A stretch of 64,000 nt of DNA from Castanea sativa (taxonomy: Eukaryota; Streptophyta; Magnoliopsida; Fagales; Fagaceae): positions 15,075,442 through 15,139,441 of the forward strand of contig NC_134023.1 in NCBI RefSeq assembly GCF_040712315.1, read 5' to 3'. The stretch's first letter is position 1. Every line of letters begins with the position of its first letter. Below, piece after piece: positions 34,327-47,350 of this stretch. The notes under the pieces are model-generated. The model made no database searches. It was not told the DNA's origin and saw nothing but the letters and a program-made list of their open reading frames with translations. A program made the position numbers and the translations under genes.

Positions 34327-35185
34327 AAAGTTTAATTACGTTGGACCTAAAAGAAATTTAGAGTAATCACAATTTTTTTAAGGATAAAAAAATCATAAAT
34401 TTTTAAAATTTATACATAATGATTATTATATTTTCCGGTCGGGGTGTTCTTGTGGCCACCCTAGACTCTAAGCAGAGTCGCCCTGAGATGAGGAGGAAAA
34501 TAGGGTGTGTCTATTTAAATAAGGATAAGAGATAAAGATGAAACTTAGCTAGTTATACCTAATTTAGGAAAGCACTAATCCAACAGACGCACTTTGAATG
34601 CGCTGTTTTCGAAGGATTTTGAAGTAAGTTCTCTGTTGTGAGTTGCTATATTGGTAGATTAGGAGCTCCCACAAATTAAAATGAAACAGAAGGAAGGAAA
34701 GAAACCAGAGAGCTAGAGAGAACTAGGAGGAACTGTTTTCTCATTCTTAATTCAGAATCTTGTAAAATAGTTCTCTGTTTGTAGTTTGTATACTATTGTT
34801 TGTTCTATAAATTTAGATTATTGGTTGCATATAAACTATATTTGAGGAGCATCTCATAGGCTTCTGTGCCAATGCTGCTGTTGGCAATTTTCTTGTATCA
34901 GCAGAGGTTTCATCTCATTATATAATTTGAAAGTTGTGTCATAACTTGTAAAACTAATGGGTACAGAGCACAGCAAATAATCAATTTCATCTTCTTCTTC
35001 TTTTTTTCTTTTTTTTTTTGTGTACTCCTATCATATTTTAGCCATTTCTAGTTCCATGGATTCAATGCTGAACTGGGTTTGGATTTTGTTTGTGTTTAAT
35101 GTATTAAAGTGGACTACTTTCTGCAAAAAAATTTAGTAAATTATTGTTTAGTTTTTGGGGGGTTTTTTTGGAGAGGCACATCATT

Positions 35186-35400
35186 TTATATGGCATCTGA
35201 ATGTTTGATTGAGAGTGTGAAAGAGCCTCCCTCTGATATTTGGGGTTTGGGTTGTGTTTGTTTGTGAGATGTTGACTGGGAAATCTCTTTGGGATAGGGT
35301 TAGAGTTGGACAGACTGGATCTGTTAGATCTTATTGCTGATGAGCATGAATTGCCTCAAGTTGGAGCTTTATTATATATTCTTGATTCTACTACCATACC
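35186..35400 (+). pseudogene. Protein kinase pseudogene fragment, MAPKKK-like
   Basis: Frame pieces read YMASECLIESV, EPPSDIWGLGC, then after frameshifts EMLTGKSLWDRV and ADEHELPQVG. The order 'Y-M-[AS]-P/S-E ... DIWALGC ... EMLTGKxxWD ... DELPxIP' is that of plant MAPKKK17-20-type kinases, subdomains VIII-X. At least two frameshifts and a stop break it, and no N-lobe is found. The segment is missing from the other duplicate. Confidence 0.6.
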
Positions 35401-35639
35401 TGCCGTTGGAGCCTAATTGTATATTCTTAAAGTATCAGATAGAACTAGTATCAATCTCAGATTAACAAGGTGTGTTGTTGTCAATGAGCCCACTGGATCC
35501 CTAGTTTCTACCTTTGACAAGTTAAACTATGCATTGGTTTGCTCAGCTAATTACACTATACTGTTTTTCTTATATAATTTCATTTGTTGCTTCACCTAGA
35601 AGCTTGGGAGTGAAAATGTTACATGCAGGTGTGTAAAAT

Positions 35640-36170
35640 TTTAGGGATGAGACAGAATTGCAGTAAGGACTTCAATGAGGAAACAGTGATGAATTCTTGT
35701 AAACCTGACACACCCCCTGCTAAGAAAGAGAAAATGCAGTACCTCCTTGTAGGCTCTGATGGTTAAATTAATGAACCGGTGGGAAAAGAAGAGAAATCCC
35801 AAATAGACAAAGTAATAGTGGAAAAATCTCCTAGTACCGTGCTCTTCAGCCTTTTATTCAGAGAAAATCTTTTTGAGTTTTTGTGTCCAAGAGAAAGATG
35901 AAAAATGGAGAAGCCAAAGAGAAGTGGCTGGTCTGTTCTGTACCGAGAGAGAGTCAAAGCAAGAGCTGCAGTCCCTTTTGCCCAAGATCATGAGATACCA
36001 CAAAGAAGTGCGAGGGTGTGAGGGAAGGGTGTGGAGTCTACCTTTATGTGAGAGGAAGGACTCATGCATCCAATGTATGGTATATTTTTCCATCTGGGAG
36101 AAGTTTTGGGCAAGTGAGAGACCAAAATCTGATTGATGAGACTTCCACCCCCCCCCCCCCCCCCGGCGGC
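35640..36170. other. Copy-1-specific sequence with a poly(C) tract
   Basis: Contains a short frame (MRQNCSKDFN, then TPPAKKEKMQYLL) ended by a TAA near 35764, a second Arg/Lys-rich stretch, and 17 consecutive C at 36148-36164 followed by GGCGGC. It is absent from copy 2. I do not recognise a family. Confidence 0.4.
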
Positions 36171-36724
36171 GCCCACTACTTTGTAGAAAACCCTTGGCCT
36201 AATCTTGCTTATAAACAGTGCTAGTGTTCTCCCTGCAACTTTAGTGTTGTTTAAGAAAAACTTTTTATTTATCCTCGTGGTCACACTCTGCATAGAAGAG
36301 GCAAGGAAAAATCTTTCTTTTCTCTACTCTGTTTCCTTTTTTAGAAAGGGATACAGATTGTTTGTGTTTATTGTATTTTGTCTAAAACTATGATTCAAAT
36401 AAGTTATGGATCAGTTGCCCTTATGCCAAATGAGGGGGCTGGGGGTAATTCCTTGTGCTACTTTTGACTGTGTCTGATGTTGTGGATTATGTTAAGGCAA
36501 GTTCAAAAATTAATGTGCACACCGGATTACCTAATTGCAGAGCAATGCACTAACAGTGGGGTTGTATTTAGAATAGAGCAATTTTGCTCTTTTGACTTTC
36601 AGATTGAGAATTCCTTTTAAGATTTCATTAACACGTTTTTTATAGGTTTTATCGCATTAATTTTCACATTAGTAGTTTTGTATGACTCACCAATCACATC
36701 CTTAGATATTAATAACACATTGTC

Positions 36725-37375
36725 TTGAAAAAAAAAAAGCTACCAAAGGTAAACAGTTATGGAGTGACTGTAACAAATTACTTATTGAGTAGGGCTGTAG
36801 CAGCTAAGATCCAAGAGGAAATCTTGAGGCATTTTCAAGCTAATTTTTCTCCACCTGACAGAAGGGTTGTGCACAACCTTGTTTCTAAGTCGCAGGGGCT
36901 CCCTATCTCTATGCTGACTAGTGAACAGAAGGAGTTCTTGGATAGGCCATTGACAGAGGGGAAGTTGCTGAGGCAATCAGTCAAAAAAGTGAATGGATAG
37001 GCCTTAGATCTGATAGCATACCAGTCTTATTTTATCAGAGCTTTTGGAGCTTAACGAGTAACTCTGTCACTAAAGCTGTTTTATCCTTATTTAATTATAC
37101 CAGCTTTATTTTATCATTGTTAATTCCCAAAGTGAGTACCCTTGAAACAGTTCGTGATTATAGGCCTATGAGTCTTTGGTAATGTGGCACATAAAAGATC
37201 ATGTCAAAGATTTTAGTTAGCAGACTTAGGCCAGTTTTAAACTTTATGCTTATCATATTGCTAAAAGAATCCGCAATCCTCTTCCAAAATTGGATCTTGA
37301 GCATAGTGTGGTTTGGCCTCATTCTAACTTGGGAGCTTTTGGTGTAAAGAAGGGATATCGTTTAAGTAGAGGTAT
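36725..37375 (+). mobile_element. Degenerate LINE fragment
   Basis: KLPKVNSYGVTVTNYLL, AAKIQEEILRHFQANF and LTSEQKEFLDRPLTEGKL resemble the stretch before the reverse transcriptase in plant LINE ORF2. Frames that follow give RDYRPMSL and KIMSKILVSRLRPVLN (reverse-transcriptase core words), then KLDLEHSVVWPHSNLGAFGV (region before the zinc-binding end). Stops, frameshifts and a large internal deletion are evident. It lies just past the end of segmental copy 1. Confidence 0.75.
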
Positions 37376-39443
37376 TCCTTAGACAGGACAAACACAAGCT
37401 AATTTTATAGTAATCAAGAACACAAACAATAATACATCTATATACATATACAACAAATAGAAATCTGTAAACTAAATAGAAAAACTTACAGACTAGATGT
37501 GTATAAAAATGAACAATGATTCTGACCAAGGCTTGTGTTTGATACAATTTCCTGAAGACATATTTTACTCCTCACAATTGATGTTTTGAGACTCTTGGAT
37601 GTTTGTCACTTAAGATACAATGACGCACAACAATTAGAAGAAGCCCAACGATCTAAATAATATAGTGAATAAAACTGTCTCTTTCTCTCTGTTTGACTCT
37701 ATGCGCAGAAATATATTTTATGCAAAAGAACTTACATTTATTAATGAGGGACAACATAAAAATTAACACACTGGTCATGAATAAAATTTTGTATAAAGAC
37801 TAATTCACACCAAAAAATAAAAATAAAAATAAAAATAAAAATAAATTATTATATGGATTGGAGAACTCAGCCCCCACAAACCTAAGCCGAGTCCAGTGTC
37901 TAATCCATGAGCATATAAAAAATAAAACCATAAAATATCTCTTCATTTCCTATGTGGGACTCAATTATTCTCTATTTTAAACTATGTTCAGGTGGCCACA
38001 TTATAAGTCAAATCTCAGTCACTCCTTAATGGTTTTTAACAAGTGACCCCATGATATTAATCACCTCACTTAGCTGAATATGTTCCAATTTGGACCCATC
38101 TCAAATTGGTATCGCATATATTTTGGCTCGAAATTGGCCACTCAACTTGCAAACAACCATTTTTCTAACACTAAATCATGGAAGCTCTGAGTGATGATCG
38201 GCAGTCAGAGGACCAATTCAAGTTTTGAGCAACACTTCGACCCAAACTACTCATAATTTCATTTTTTGTAAAAAAAAAAATTCGATTCCAGCTTGCAATT
38301 GATGAGTTTATCTGCACATGTGCGTGAAAATTAAGCTATGAAGAATTTAAAACTTGATGATGTAAAGAAAATTAGTAGGCTGGATGCTTTGGACTTGAAA
38401 GGACTACTTGCTGTCTTGATGGCCTGAAAAAGAAAGAAAAGTGATCAAATGTGACCGGGGTCGCTGGCCAAGAACCCTTCAATGGCAAAGCTAGTTTTCT
38501 CTCTATAATTTTGGAGTTATAACTTTTTAGGAAATGTCAAGCGTACCTTTGATTTGTCTAAATAAGCGTTTATATAGTATCCTAAGAACAGTTATTAGAC
38601 TTGTAACCTCCCCTGGATTCGAGGAGGTGTGAGGGTTCAGGGATAACTTCCTCAACTGTTTAGGAGTTACATTTTTCTCACATAACGGTCACTGTGAGTT
38701 ATGCGAGTGATACGGAGTTGTTGTATATACTCAAGGATTTTCTCAAGTGTCAAGTGCTCATCTAGGGGTCCTCGTCCGGAGGTCCTATGGACGAGCATAT
38801 CTCGCTTCTAAGGGAGGTCGTTCTTTGATGGACGACCTTCTCAAGGGTGAGGTTGATGGTTCCCTTGGACGGCACATTGTGGATTTTTAAAACTTGACCA
38901 CACAAAGCTTCGTTCAAGCACCTTCATGCACAAACGAGCTTTTTATGGACGAGGTTCTTACAACCTTGGCTTTCTTGGTCATGCCCTGGACGACCTCCAT
39001 GGACGATATTGGAGTTTGTACCCCATCAAAACTCATCATAACTCATACATGAGGTCATCTCAATAAATAGAGGAGATACTCTCATTTGCAAAAAAAGACT
39101 AAGATCCTTTGAAAGTTGTTAGGAAAGATCCACTAAGGTTATTGCTAATTCTTTTTGTCAATATCATCATTCTACCCCCTTCAATAGCATAAATTGACTC
39201 AAAGGTAGCCATCAATTCAGTGTTACTACAAATTCAAAAGCTCACCCAGTTCAATATCCTAGTCAACATAGCTATTTAATGAGAATGATAAGAGGAAGAA
39301 GAGATGGAAGAGAAAGGCGGAGGATAATGAGAATTAAGAAATAAAAATACTTTAATAACCTAGTTTTAATGGTGAAACTTAGAGGTGGGAAACGACTGCA
39401 TGATAGAGCCCACATTGGGTAATAACTCACTGGTAGGTAATGC
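37376..39443. other. Intergenic, probable old retroelement debris
   Basis: No gene seen. An (AAAAT)n microsatellite lies at about 37812-37845. 38770-39010 is less AT-rich and repeats the word GGACGA or GGACGG about seven times (TGGACGAGC, TGGACGACC and similar). No LTR pair or coding domain is recognised. Confidence 0.35.
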
Positions 39444-39446
39444 TAA

Positions 39447-39871
39447 GAGTTCGTTTGGTTGGAAGGGTGGAAAAGTAGAAAATGGTGGGAGGATGTTTGG
39501 TTGGAAGGGTGGAAAAGTGGGAGGATAGATTATGGTGGGAGGATGGAAAAGTGGGAGAATAGAAAAGATTTTAATTTATCTCATTTTTGTTTGGTTGGGA
39601 GTGGAAAAGTAGAGGGATGAAAAAAGTGAGTTTGTATAAATTTACTCATACACATTTGTTAAAAAATGATGACCAATTAAAACAAAAAAGTGACAAAAAA
39701 AAAAAGCAATCACCCAATTTATTAAAAAATAAAAATCATGTCCCCAAAAAAAGTCATGTCTAGTTAAAAAAAAAAAAAAAAAAAAAACAACTATCACACC
39801 CACTGCTCGTGAAATCAAAAAACGAAAAAAAGAAAAAAAGAAAAAAGGCAACCTCCAGGAAAGGGAAAGGG

Positions 39872-39907
<36 letters not shown>

Positions 39908-40200
39908 AAAGAAGAAGAAAGGAAATGGACAATTGTCCATATGCAAGTGTATATGAGAATTTTCATCCATTAAGCAGCCTCATTTTTTTTTTTTAGTTTT
40001 CTCCCCATTTTAGGGAGAAAACTTTTTGGTAGGGCTCGGGTTCTCCTTTTTGGTAGGGCTCGGGTGGAGAAAACATCACAGCCCTACCATTTATTTTCCT
40101 TCTTTTCCATCCAATCAAACACACTCCAAAAAAGTTTTCATTTCCATTTTCTCTCCAAAGTTTTCTATCCATTCTATTTCACATCCAAATAAAAACACCC
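39447..40200. mobile_element. PIF/Harbinger-like MITE, 754 bp
   Basis: TAA duplications at 39444-39446 and 40201-40203, left end GAGTTCGTTTGGTTGGAAGG, right end in reverse complement GGGTGTTTTTATTTGGATG. The subterminal GGTGGAAAAGTGG / CCTTCTTTTCC words are also inverted. Long A runs (about 39765-39786 and 39873-39905) and a local repeat GGTAGGGCTCGGGT at 40030-40065 fill the inside. Confidence 0.7.
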
Positions 40201-40768
40201 TAAAGGACTTAAACCATAGGTGGATAAAATGTATTAGCCTTTAATAATGTTTTAATGTAAGAGAAATAAATGTATAAACATATGTTCATTCATTTTCTTG
40301 AGAAAGAACATATGTTTATTCATTTGTGAAGAAGGAAAAATATTATTCTTATCATGTTGTGAACATTAATTAAGAATTTAGTTTTTTATTTGTTTAGTTT
40401 GTTCCGAAGCATATTGCTACATGATAAAAAAATAATTATTCCAAAAAATAAAAAATATCTATGAAGAGTAATAAAATATGAAGTATGAGACCTAGAGTTA
40501 GAAATTAATACTCACTAGTAACATTTTTTTTTACCTTTAATAACTTTATTTTTATTTTTATTAATTACTTAATTAAATATGACATGTTCACCTTCTAATT
40601 AAACCCATATTGTTTAACGAAATTTAAATCCTCCCTTAATTCCTTTCTTTTTCTTCTTCTTGGTTAGACGGACAACTTTCAACTGATCTAAACTATTTAT
40701 TATTTTCTTCTTCATCATCAACACCATTTTTTTAAAAGGCTGAATGAAGATTAATCCCATGTTTTGAG

Positions 40769-42168
40769 TGTTGGAAAATACTTGTTTGTATCTTATACAA
40801 AACATGCGTAGCTAAAAAATTAACGGATTTATTGCATTCGAAATTGATAATATGTACTATGTAAGTTTCAGAATTAGAGAACAAGAAAGCGTACATTGGT
40901 GCAGTGAAATTCAAAACTGAAGATTAGAAGGACTTGGGAATACTTTTAATCTTCACTCCAATTCCACTTGCCCAAGATGTGTGGTCTCTCAATCAGTTTC
41001 CAAGGAGAGAATAGGAGAATGTCCAACACTCACATACAAATCATTTCATTCCTTGTATGAAAACCCTTATGAAAAGTTCTCGTGAAAACCCTTCTATAAA
41101 ATTTTGTATGTTTCTCTCTTTATATATAACTGATTATCTAATTGGGTTAGCCTTTTGGGCCATTCCAATTGGGCTCTTGTGTGTGACTTGGAGTGGGACC
41201 AAAAGAGACCAATAACACACTAGCTCCAATGGGCCTTGGGCTTTTCTGTCAACTCTTAACAAGTCTAAAGTTACCATTAACTATATTTAATACCACTATA
41301 TAAATATAGTTGCACTCTAGGCCTTATCTATAAATTATATCCCAAGACTTTATTGTACATGCAACTCCTTCATAAAATATTTGTAGTAATACAAAGTCAT
41401 GGATGTAGACTGTCACTTTATAAATCACTACATCTTAATCCTTGAGTACCCAGTTTAATCTTTTATGTTATTCATTATATATTTATGAAATCCAATTCCC
41501 TAAATATATACTTTAGTAACTCCTTACTAAAATGGTTGGGCCCAACTCTTTGAATAACCAAACCTATTAAACTTATCTCAAGGGAATATTTTGTATCTCC
41601 GTTAAGAGACTATGAATTTTATCTTAAGAATACATGTTCCATCAACACTAAATGTGGCTGCCCAACATACTGAGGTTTTGACCGTGACTAATAAATCTCA
41701 CTCTTGATATATCAAAGCAACCTACATTTCATGATCAGGTCCATTATTCTCTCAGGATTAAGAGTTGATGTAAATAGAAGTCGTGAGATTTATTATTCAT
41801 TTGACAGTCGTTAGGAGAATAATAAATCTCATAGCGGTCCAGTTCAATATGTTTTAACTCTTAAAACATATCAACATACCAACTAGAAATCTCCATTTCC
41901 ATGATCAAGACAAATCATCTTAGTTGATATGTTATAGTCTTCGTAGATGAACTGCCCAATTTCATCACCGACTAAGAATTACATTTTGAGTCTACAAGGA
42001 ACTTGTGATTTACATCTTCTGTGACTAAATCACATAAATCACATACAATGCATCTCATGGACTAAGATAATGTCCCATTAGTTCATTTATAAATAGTCTC
42101 ATATAATTAAACAATTTAATTATTTATGTCATACTAATAAATTGGATTTTAGGGCATAAACCCCAACA
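40769..42168 (-). mobile_element. Solo LTR of a Ty1/copia-type retrotransposon
   Basis: On the minus strand it starts TGTTGGGGTTTATGCCC (right edge) and ends TATTTTCCAACA (left edge), so it has TGTTGG...CCAACA ends. Flanks TTGAG (40764-40768) and ATGAG (42169-42173) are a 5-bp duplication with one difference. The start and the body, with words such as CTTAGTCCATGAGATGCATTG, match a common plant copia LTR type. No internal region or partner LTR is present, so the element was probably lost by LTR-LTR recombination. Confidence 0.8.
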
Positions 42169-42173
42169 ATGAG

Positions 42174-44680
42174 ATATTCAGTGTATAATATAGGTCCCAA
42201 CATAATTATTTATTGTGGTTAACAAATTCAACAACTGCAATGAGAGGATTCCTCAATGTTGCTAACACAAATAACATTTTTGGGAAAAAAAACTTTACTT
42301 TTAGATTAAAAAAATTATATATTTTTTAAAAAATCAGATGTCTGCATTAAAAAAAAAAAAAAAGGATTACAAAGAGTTCATATTAAACCTTTGAAATCGA
42401 TTTGGTTGGAATATAATTTTGAGTTTCTTAAAACTTAGGTAATAAAGTTTTAACAAAATTAAATTATTCTAACAATTGATAAGATAAACTAATTTACTAA
42501 TTAATGAGAATCTAGTACCACTTAGCCTCCACAATTTATGTTACCCAAATTTTATTATTTGATTTTTTTTTTATAAATTTTTATTATTAGTTTAAGTGTA
42601 TGATAAAGGTAAATCCTAGCCCAAAATTATTAGGTGATTCTATGTTATATATGTGTTTATCAAAAGGAATTCTACCTTATCTTATTTGCATTAAAATTAT
42701 CCTAAAAAAAGTTAGTAATCCCGGAAAGGACTTGATTTGAGAGAGTAATTACTCTCTTGATATCATTCTATTAATATGCATCAAATTTTTCATATCAAAT
42801 TCTTAAAAAAAAAAAAAATCTCGAGTGAAATCACTCTTTCTTTTCTTTAAGCTCTTGATTCTAACTAAACAGCCATATTAGTATACTAATATCACAAAAC
42901 ATAAGAGATAGGTTGGGTTTGTCATCCAGTAAAGTTCTTTTTCACTTCTCTCTATTTCTCGCATCTATGATCTAACATGGTATTTGTAATGCATTCAAAG
43001 ATATATACTCTCTTTCTTCTTTATTTTTTATTTTTTAATACTTTTTTTGCCGCAAAAAACTTATGTGGCACACTCTCAGATGGTCAGCAAAAAGTCAGAT
43101 GCTTCGATTATATATATATTTTGTGTGTGTGTGTGTGTGTGTGGATAGTGTGCATCTTCCTTCTTCTTCTCTAAAGGAGGTATTTGCAACAATTTCTTGA
43201 ATAATGTACACTTTCATATTGGTCATCAATAGCTTGAAAAATCCTATGACTAAAGGAGTTGGCAAGGGTGATTATGAATCTATCAGAGTAGATATTTTGA
43301 GAAGTGATAAGTTGGAGATGAAGTTGGATTTTCAGTTACGTTAGATTTTTGGTGCAAAGGGAAGTGCTACTTGACCTAGCGGTGCTCATTGATGTATCAT
43401 AGTCTTTTTTTTTTTCAATACGTTGCAAATTGTGGTATAGTGAAATGAAAATCTCTTTACTTGGGATTTTCTTCTTTTAGTATTTGAAATCATGGAAACT
43501 AATTGAAGAATGACATTTTGGTTTGTAATGGTAAAATTTTTGAATTACTATGTGTCATATTATAGATAACAAATTTTAAGCATTGGAGTTTTAAGAAAAT
43601 TAATTTGGAGTTGAACATATGTTTATGTTTAAACATAAACATAACAATACAAAACATCACTATAAGCACCAAATGGTGGCCAACAAGAAGGGATGACCTT
43701 CATTTAGTGTAACCATGATCCTTCCATGATGGCATTGTATGGGGAGAAAGCATCAATTATTAAATTTGAAAATGAATAAGTTTGATATCAAAATGAAGTT
43801 TTAAATGAAATTGAATAGGTCCTAATTTTTAAATAAATTTATGAAATAATCTTAAAAACAAATTGGTGTATAAACCTCTATTGTTAGGCACCTGTGTTCG
43901 TGTGATACAATATTTATCAAGTTTTGATACGGTTGTTTATTCTAGGCCGACATCAATGGAGTTGGGTGGCTACCAAAAAAGAAAAGAAAAGAAATTTGCA
44001 CCCTATGTGAGTTTGTTAAGCATCTTTTGATCACTTGTAACCTTAATTTTGGTATACTTAGTTGGCTGTATGAAGATCATTGTTTGTTCACTATCAACCA
44101 TGATTATTATTTTGAAAACTATATCTCTTGTGATTTCTTTGTTAGGCTTGAGCAGCAATTTAGCTGCAGAAAGACAAAATTGTTGTGTTAATATCGATTG
44201 GGTTAAACAATATTTTTTATGTCAGGATGCTTGAAAAACCATGGAAATTTTTTTTTAATCCATTGTTAGGATTTTTTACTGCAAAACTGAAATAGTGAAA
44301 TTTCTTTTAGAAGGCATTAAAGATTTTTTTAGTATATTTCCATCTGTGTATGTCACTACTCTATGTATACTATGTGATCTTTTCAATCTAAACCATTCCC
44401 AAATTCAAAATAAGAAATTATCCTATAAAGTTTAGGGCATTGGTGAGTGGAATGACAATTGTGGCCAACTTTCTCAACACAAATTACTACAACAGTTTGT
44501 ATTAATACATTAAACTAATTAGTTTTCCTTTTTTTTCCTACAATATGATTACGTTAATTTTTTTTGGGGATTTCATTGTGGTATAACTTATTTTAATTTT
44601 TTCATAAATGAGCTATCTTTGAAGAAGAAAATGACATTCATCAAAAAGAAGAGAAGAAAATGACATCCATTTTATATATA
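42174..44680. other. Intergenic region between duplicates, no firm gene
   Basis: AT-rich. One frame at 42977-43174 starts with a strong signal-peptide-like stretch (KIYTLFLLYFLFFNTFFAA), then Cys-containing sequence that runs into a TG microsatellite. It could be a broken secreted-peptide exon. The frame at about 44049-44234 has no recognisable family. Confidence 0.3.
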
Positions 44681-47300
44681 TACTAGTTTACCTTTATTTT
44701 TGTATCTTATCCTTTATGTGCAATATCGTTTTCCAAACATCTACTTAGCATATTCACATAATGAAAGTATTTTCCATGTAGATGGAGGAAATATAAGGTA
44801 AAATTTAGAGTGTCTCAACATGTTTTGATTTTTGAACATCATATGTTTGTATATGTGTTAGAATATTGACCCAACTTGAAAACCTTTCCATGGATTCTAA
44901 GCATTGAGAAATTTTTTAAAGGTTAAGTACCATTCCCATTACAAATTTTGATTCTAAATTGTCCTTGTTTCTCATGAAAGATAAAAAATTATAAGGATCA
45001 AAGATGGAAAAAATTAATTTAGAGTTGATTATATATTTAGACATATGTTTAAACACAAATATAACAATTAACTGCCAAACTTAACTATAAGTGCTACAAT
45101 AGAATGAATTAACACCTTAAGTCAATTCTACTAACGTTATTTAAAAAATAAAACACATTATTGACATTTATTAATTACAAGATATCAAATTGAATAACAA
45201 AATTTTTAAAAAATTTGCGATTAAGGATTTTTGTTCAGATTTGACCTCGCTTAGAGAATAAATGAAGTCCATAATATAGACTAACGTCGCATGGCCTAAT
45301 TTAGCCAAAATGATGTTAACGAATATTTATAAAACTAAGAATTATTCCCCAACTAAAAATCTATATAAAAACAACAACAAACCTTAGTTCCAAATTTTTG
45401 GGATCGGCTATAGATCGTAAACATATTAGTTAGAGTCAACCATATACATTATTTTTCTCCATTTTATTTGTAGTAATACTCTTTTTTACTTTCTTAACCA
45501 ATAAGAAACATATAGTTTTAGTTGTATAGTTTAATTTAGGTAAAACTCAATTAGTTTAGTTTTAAGAAATTCAAATTTTTACTGAAACAAAAATTATATA
45601 AATTCTATTAAAAAACGAATATAATTTCATATTTATTTTAATTATTTAATCATATACCATAATTATATAATTTAATGTAATAATACTTGCAAACTAGGAA
45701 CTATCTCTACTAAATATCTTCATTATATTATGATAGCTTATTTAGTTTCAAGTGAATCACTAATTATTATGATAATTTTGATCATATTTGTAGAATATAT
45801 AATTTTTGTACATATTAAAATTTTAATTAATAATAATAATAATAATAAAAGAAAAGAAGTTATAATTCTAAAATTAGTAGCTTTTAGCAAACTCAAATCC
45901 ACCATAGATTTTTAGTCACGATAGTCAATCCAAAAGTATGTTCCTTAATAACTGTTTTCCAAATTTATCTAAAACTTAGGGGAAAAAATCCTTTTAATTT
46001 TATGACACTAAAAAAGATGAATGAATGAAAAATAAAAGAGGACATAGAAGAAGAACGAAGAGAAAACAAATTGCATTTGTTTAAATTTAAAAAAATGATA
46101 TAAGAGATGAGGCGGTGGCGACTTCAGGAAGTTTTTTGAGGGTGTTCATTAAGAAATTTAAATTATACAAAATTTAATAAAAAAATAACTTCATATTTTG
46201 AAAAACACAGACACGCGCAAATACATAAAGTCTTACAATTTCCTTTTTCGAATTTTCTTATTTTGAAATCGTTATATAATAGTCTCATTATCAATGTTGC
46301 AAGCTATATCTCTTCAAAAGTTTAGTTAAATAAAGTTTTCTTAGACTTTTTCTTTTTATTTGTAAGGACCTAATATATTGTTAAGAGGACCAAAGTTTAA
46401 GGTCAAAGTTTGGCTATAAACTTATTTGTAGCTTAAAGCTACAATTCCCACTAAACAAATTAACATTGCTACATATTTTGAAAATCTAATAGCTGAATTG
46501 CATGTTCTCTATATTCTTAAAACACGTGTCAAATTTCATGCTAATTAGACGTTATTTACTATTCGATCTCTAAACTTATTTTTTATGTATAATTTTAAAC
46601 TATAAAAATTCGAAATTTAAACATTTGATTGACGACATAGCTATTGATCTTTTCTCTTCTTGAAATTTTGCAAGTATGGAAAAAATAATAAGAAAAAATA
46701 ATTAAATGGTAGATTTGTTAAAATTTACATTCAATAAAAAAAATATATATATATTGATTGGAGTTGTAGTCTTAGTTTACAATCAAGCTTTTTGCCAAAT
46801 TTTGTCTAAAGTTTATTTATGTTGGACCTAAAAAATATTTAGGGTAATCACAAAGTTTTTTTAAAGATAAAAAAACCATAATTTTTTAAAATTTATATAT
46901 AATAATTATTGTTTTTTATAGGTCAGGGTGGTCCTGTGACCACCCTGGAATGAAGAGCCCGCCTGAGATGAGGAGGAAAATAGAGTGTCTATTTAAATAA
47001 GGATAAGAGATAAAGATGAATTTAGAGTTATATTATACATTTTCAAGTATAACAGTTGCCCTTTTTTTTCTTTTTTCTTTTATTTTTTTACAATTTATGT
47101 CTTGTTTCTCTTTCATTTTGTGTTGTTTTTTGACGTCTAACAGTTGAGAATCTTGAGATATTTGATGTACTTTTCTGGTTAAACCTCTTTTTTGGAAAGC
47201 AACAATTCCAACCACTCCACATTGCATGACTTGTAATTTCCTTATATCAGTAGGGAATTTGTCTCGCAATTGAAAGTTGTGTTGTAATTTGTAAGAATAA

Positions 47301-47305
<5 letters not shown>

Positions 47306-47350
<45 letters not shown>
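47306..47350. repeat. (TC)n microsatellite
   Basis: About 22 TC units; the Glu-Arg frame on the opposite strand comes from the repeat. Confidence 0.95.

Larger units (their letters stand above)
31735..36400. repeat. Segmental duplication, copy 1
   Basis: Direct, diverged copy of 44688-50290. Matching anchors include 31741/44687, 32446/45387, 33070/45975, 33840/46755, 34440/46925, 34660/47886 and 36170/50200. Copy 1 alone holds MITEs at 33863 and 34148, a kinase fragment at 35186 and extra sequence at 35620-36172. The copies share a SINE/RTE-like 3' end (about 32427-32470, CAACAACAAAGC...TTTTGGGATCG), so that insertion is older than the duplication. Confidence 0.88.
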
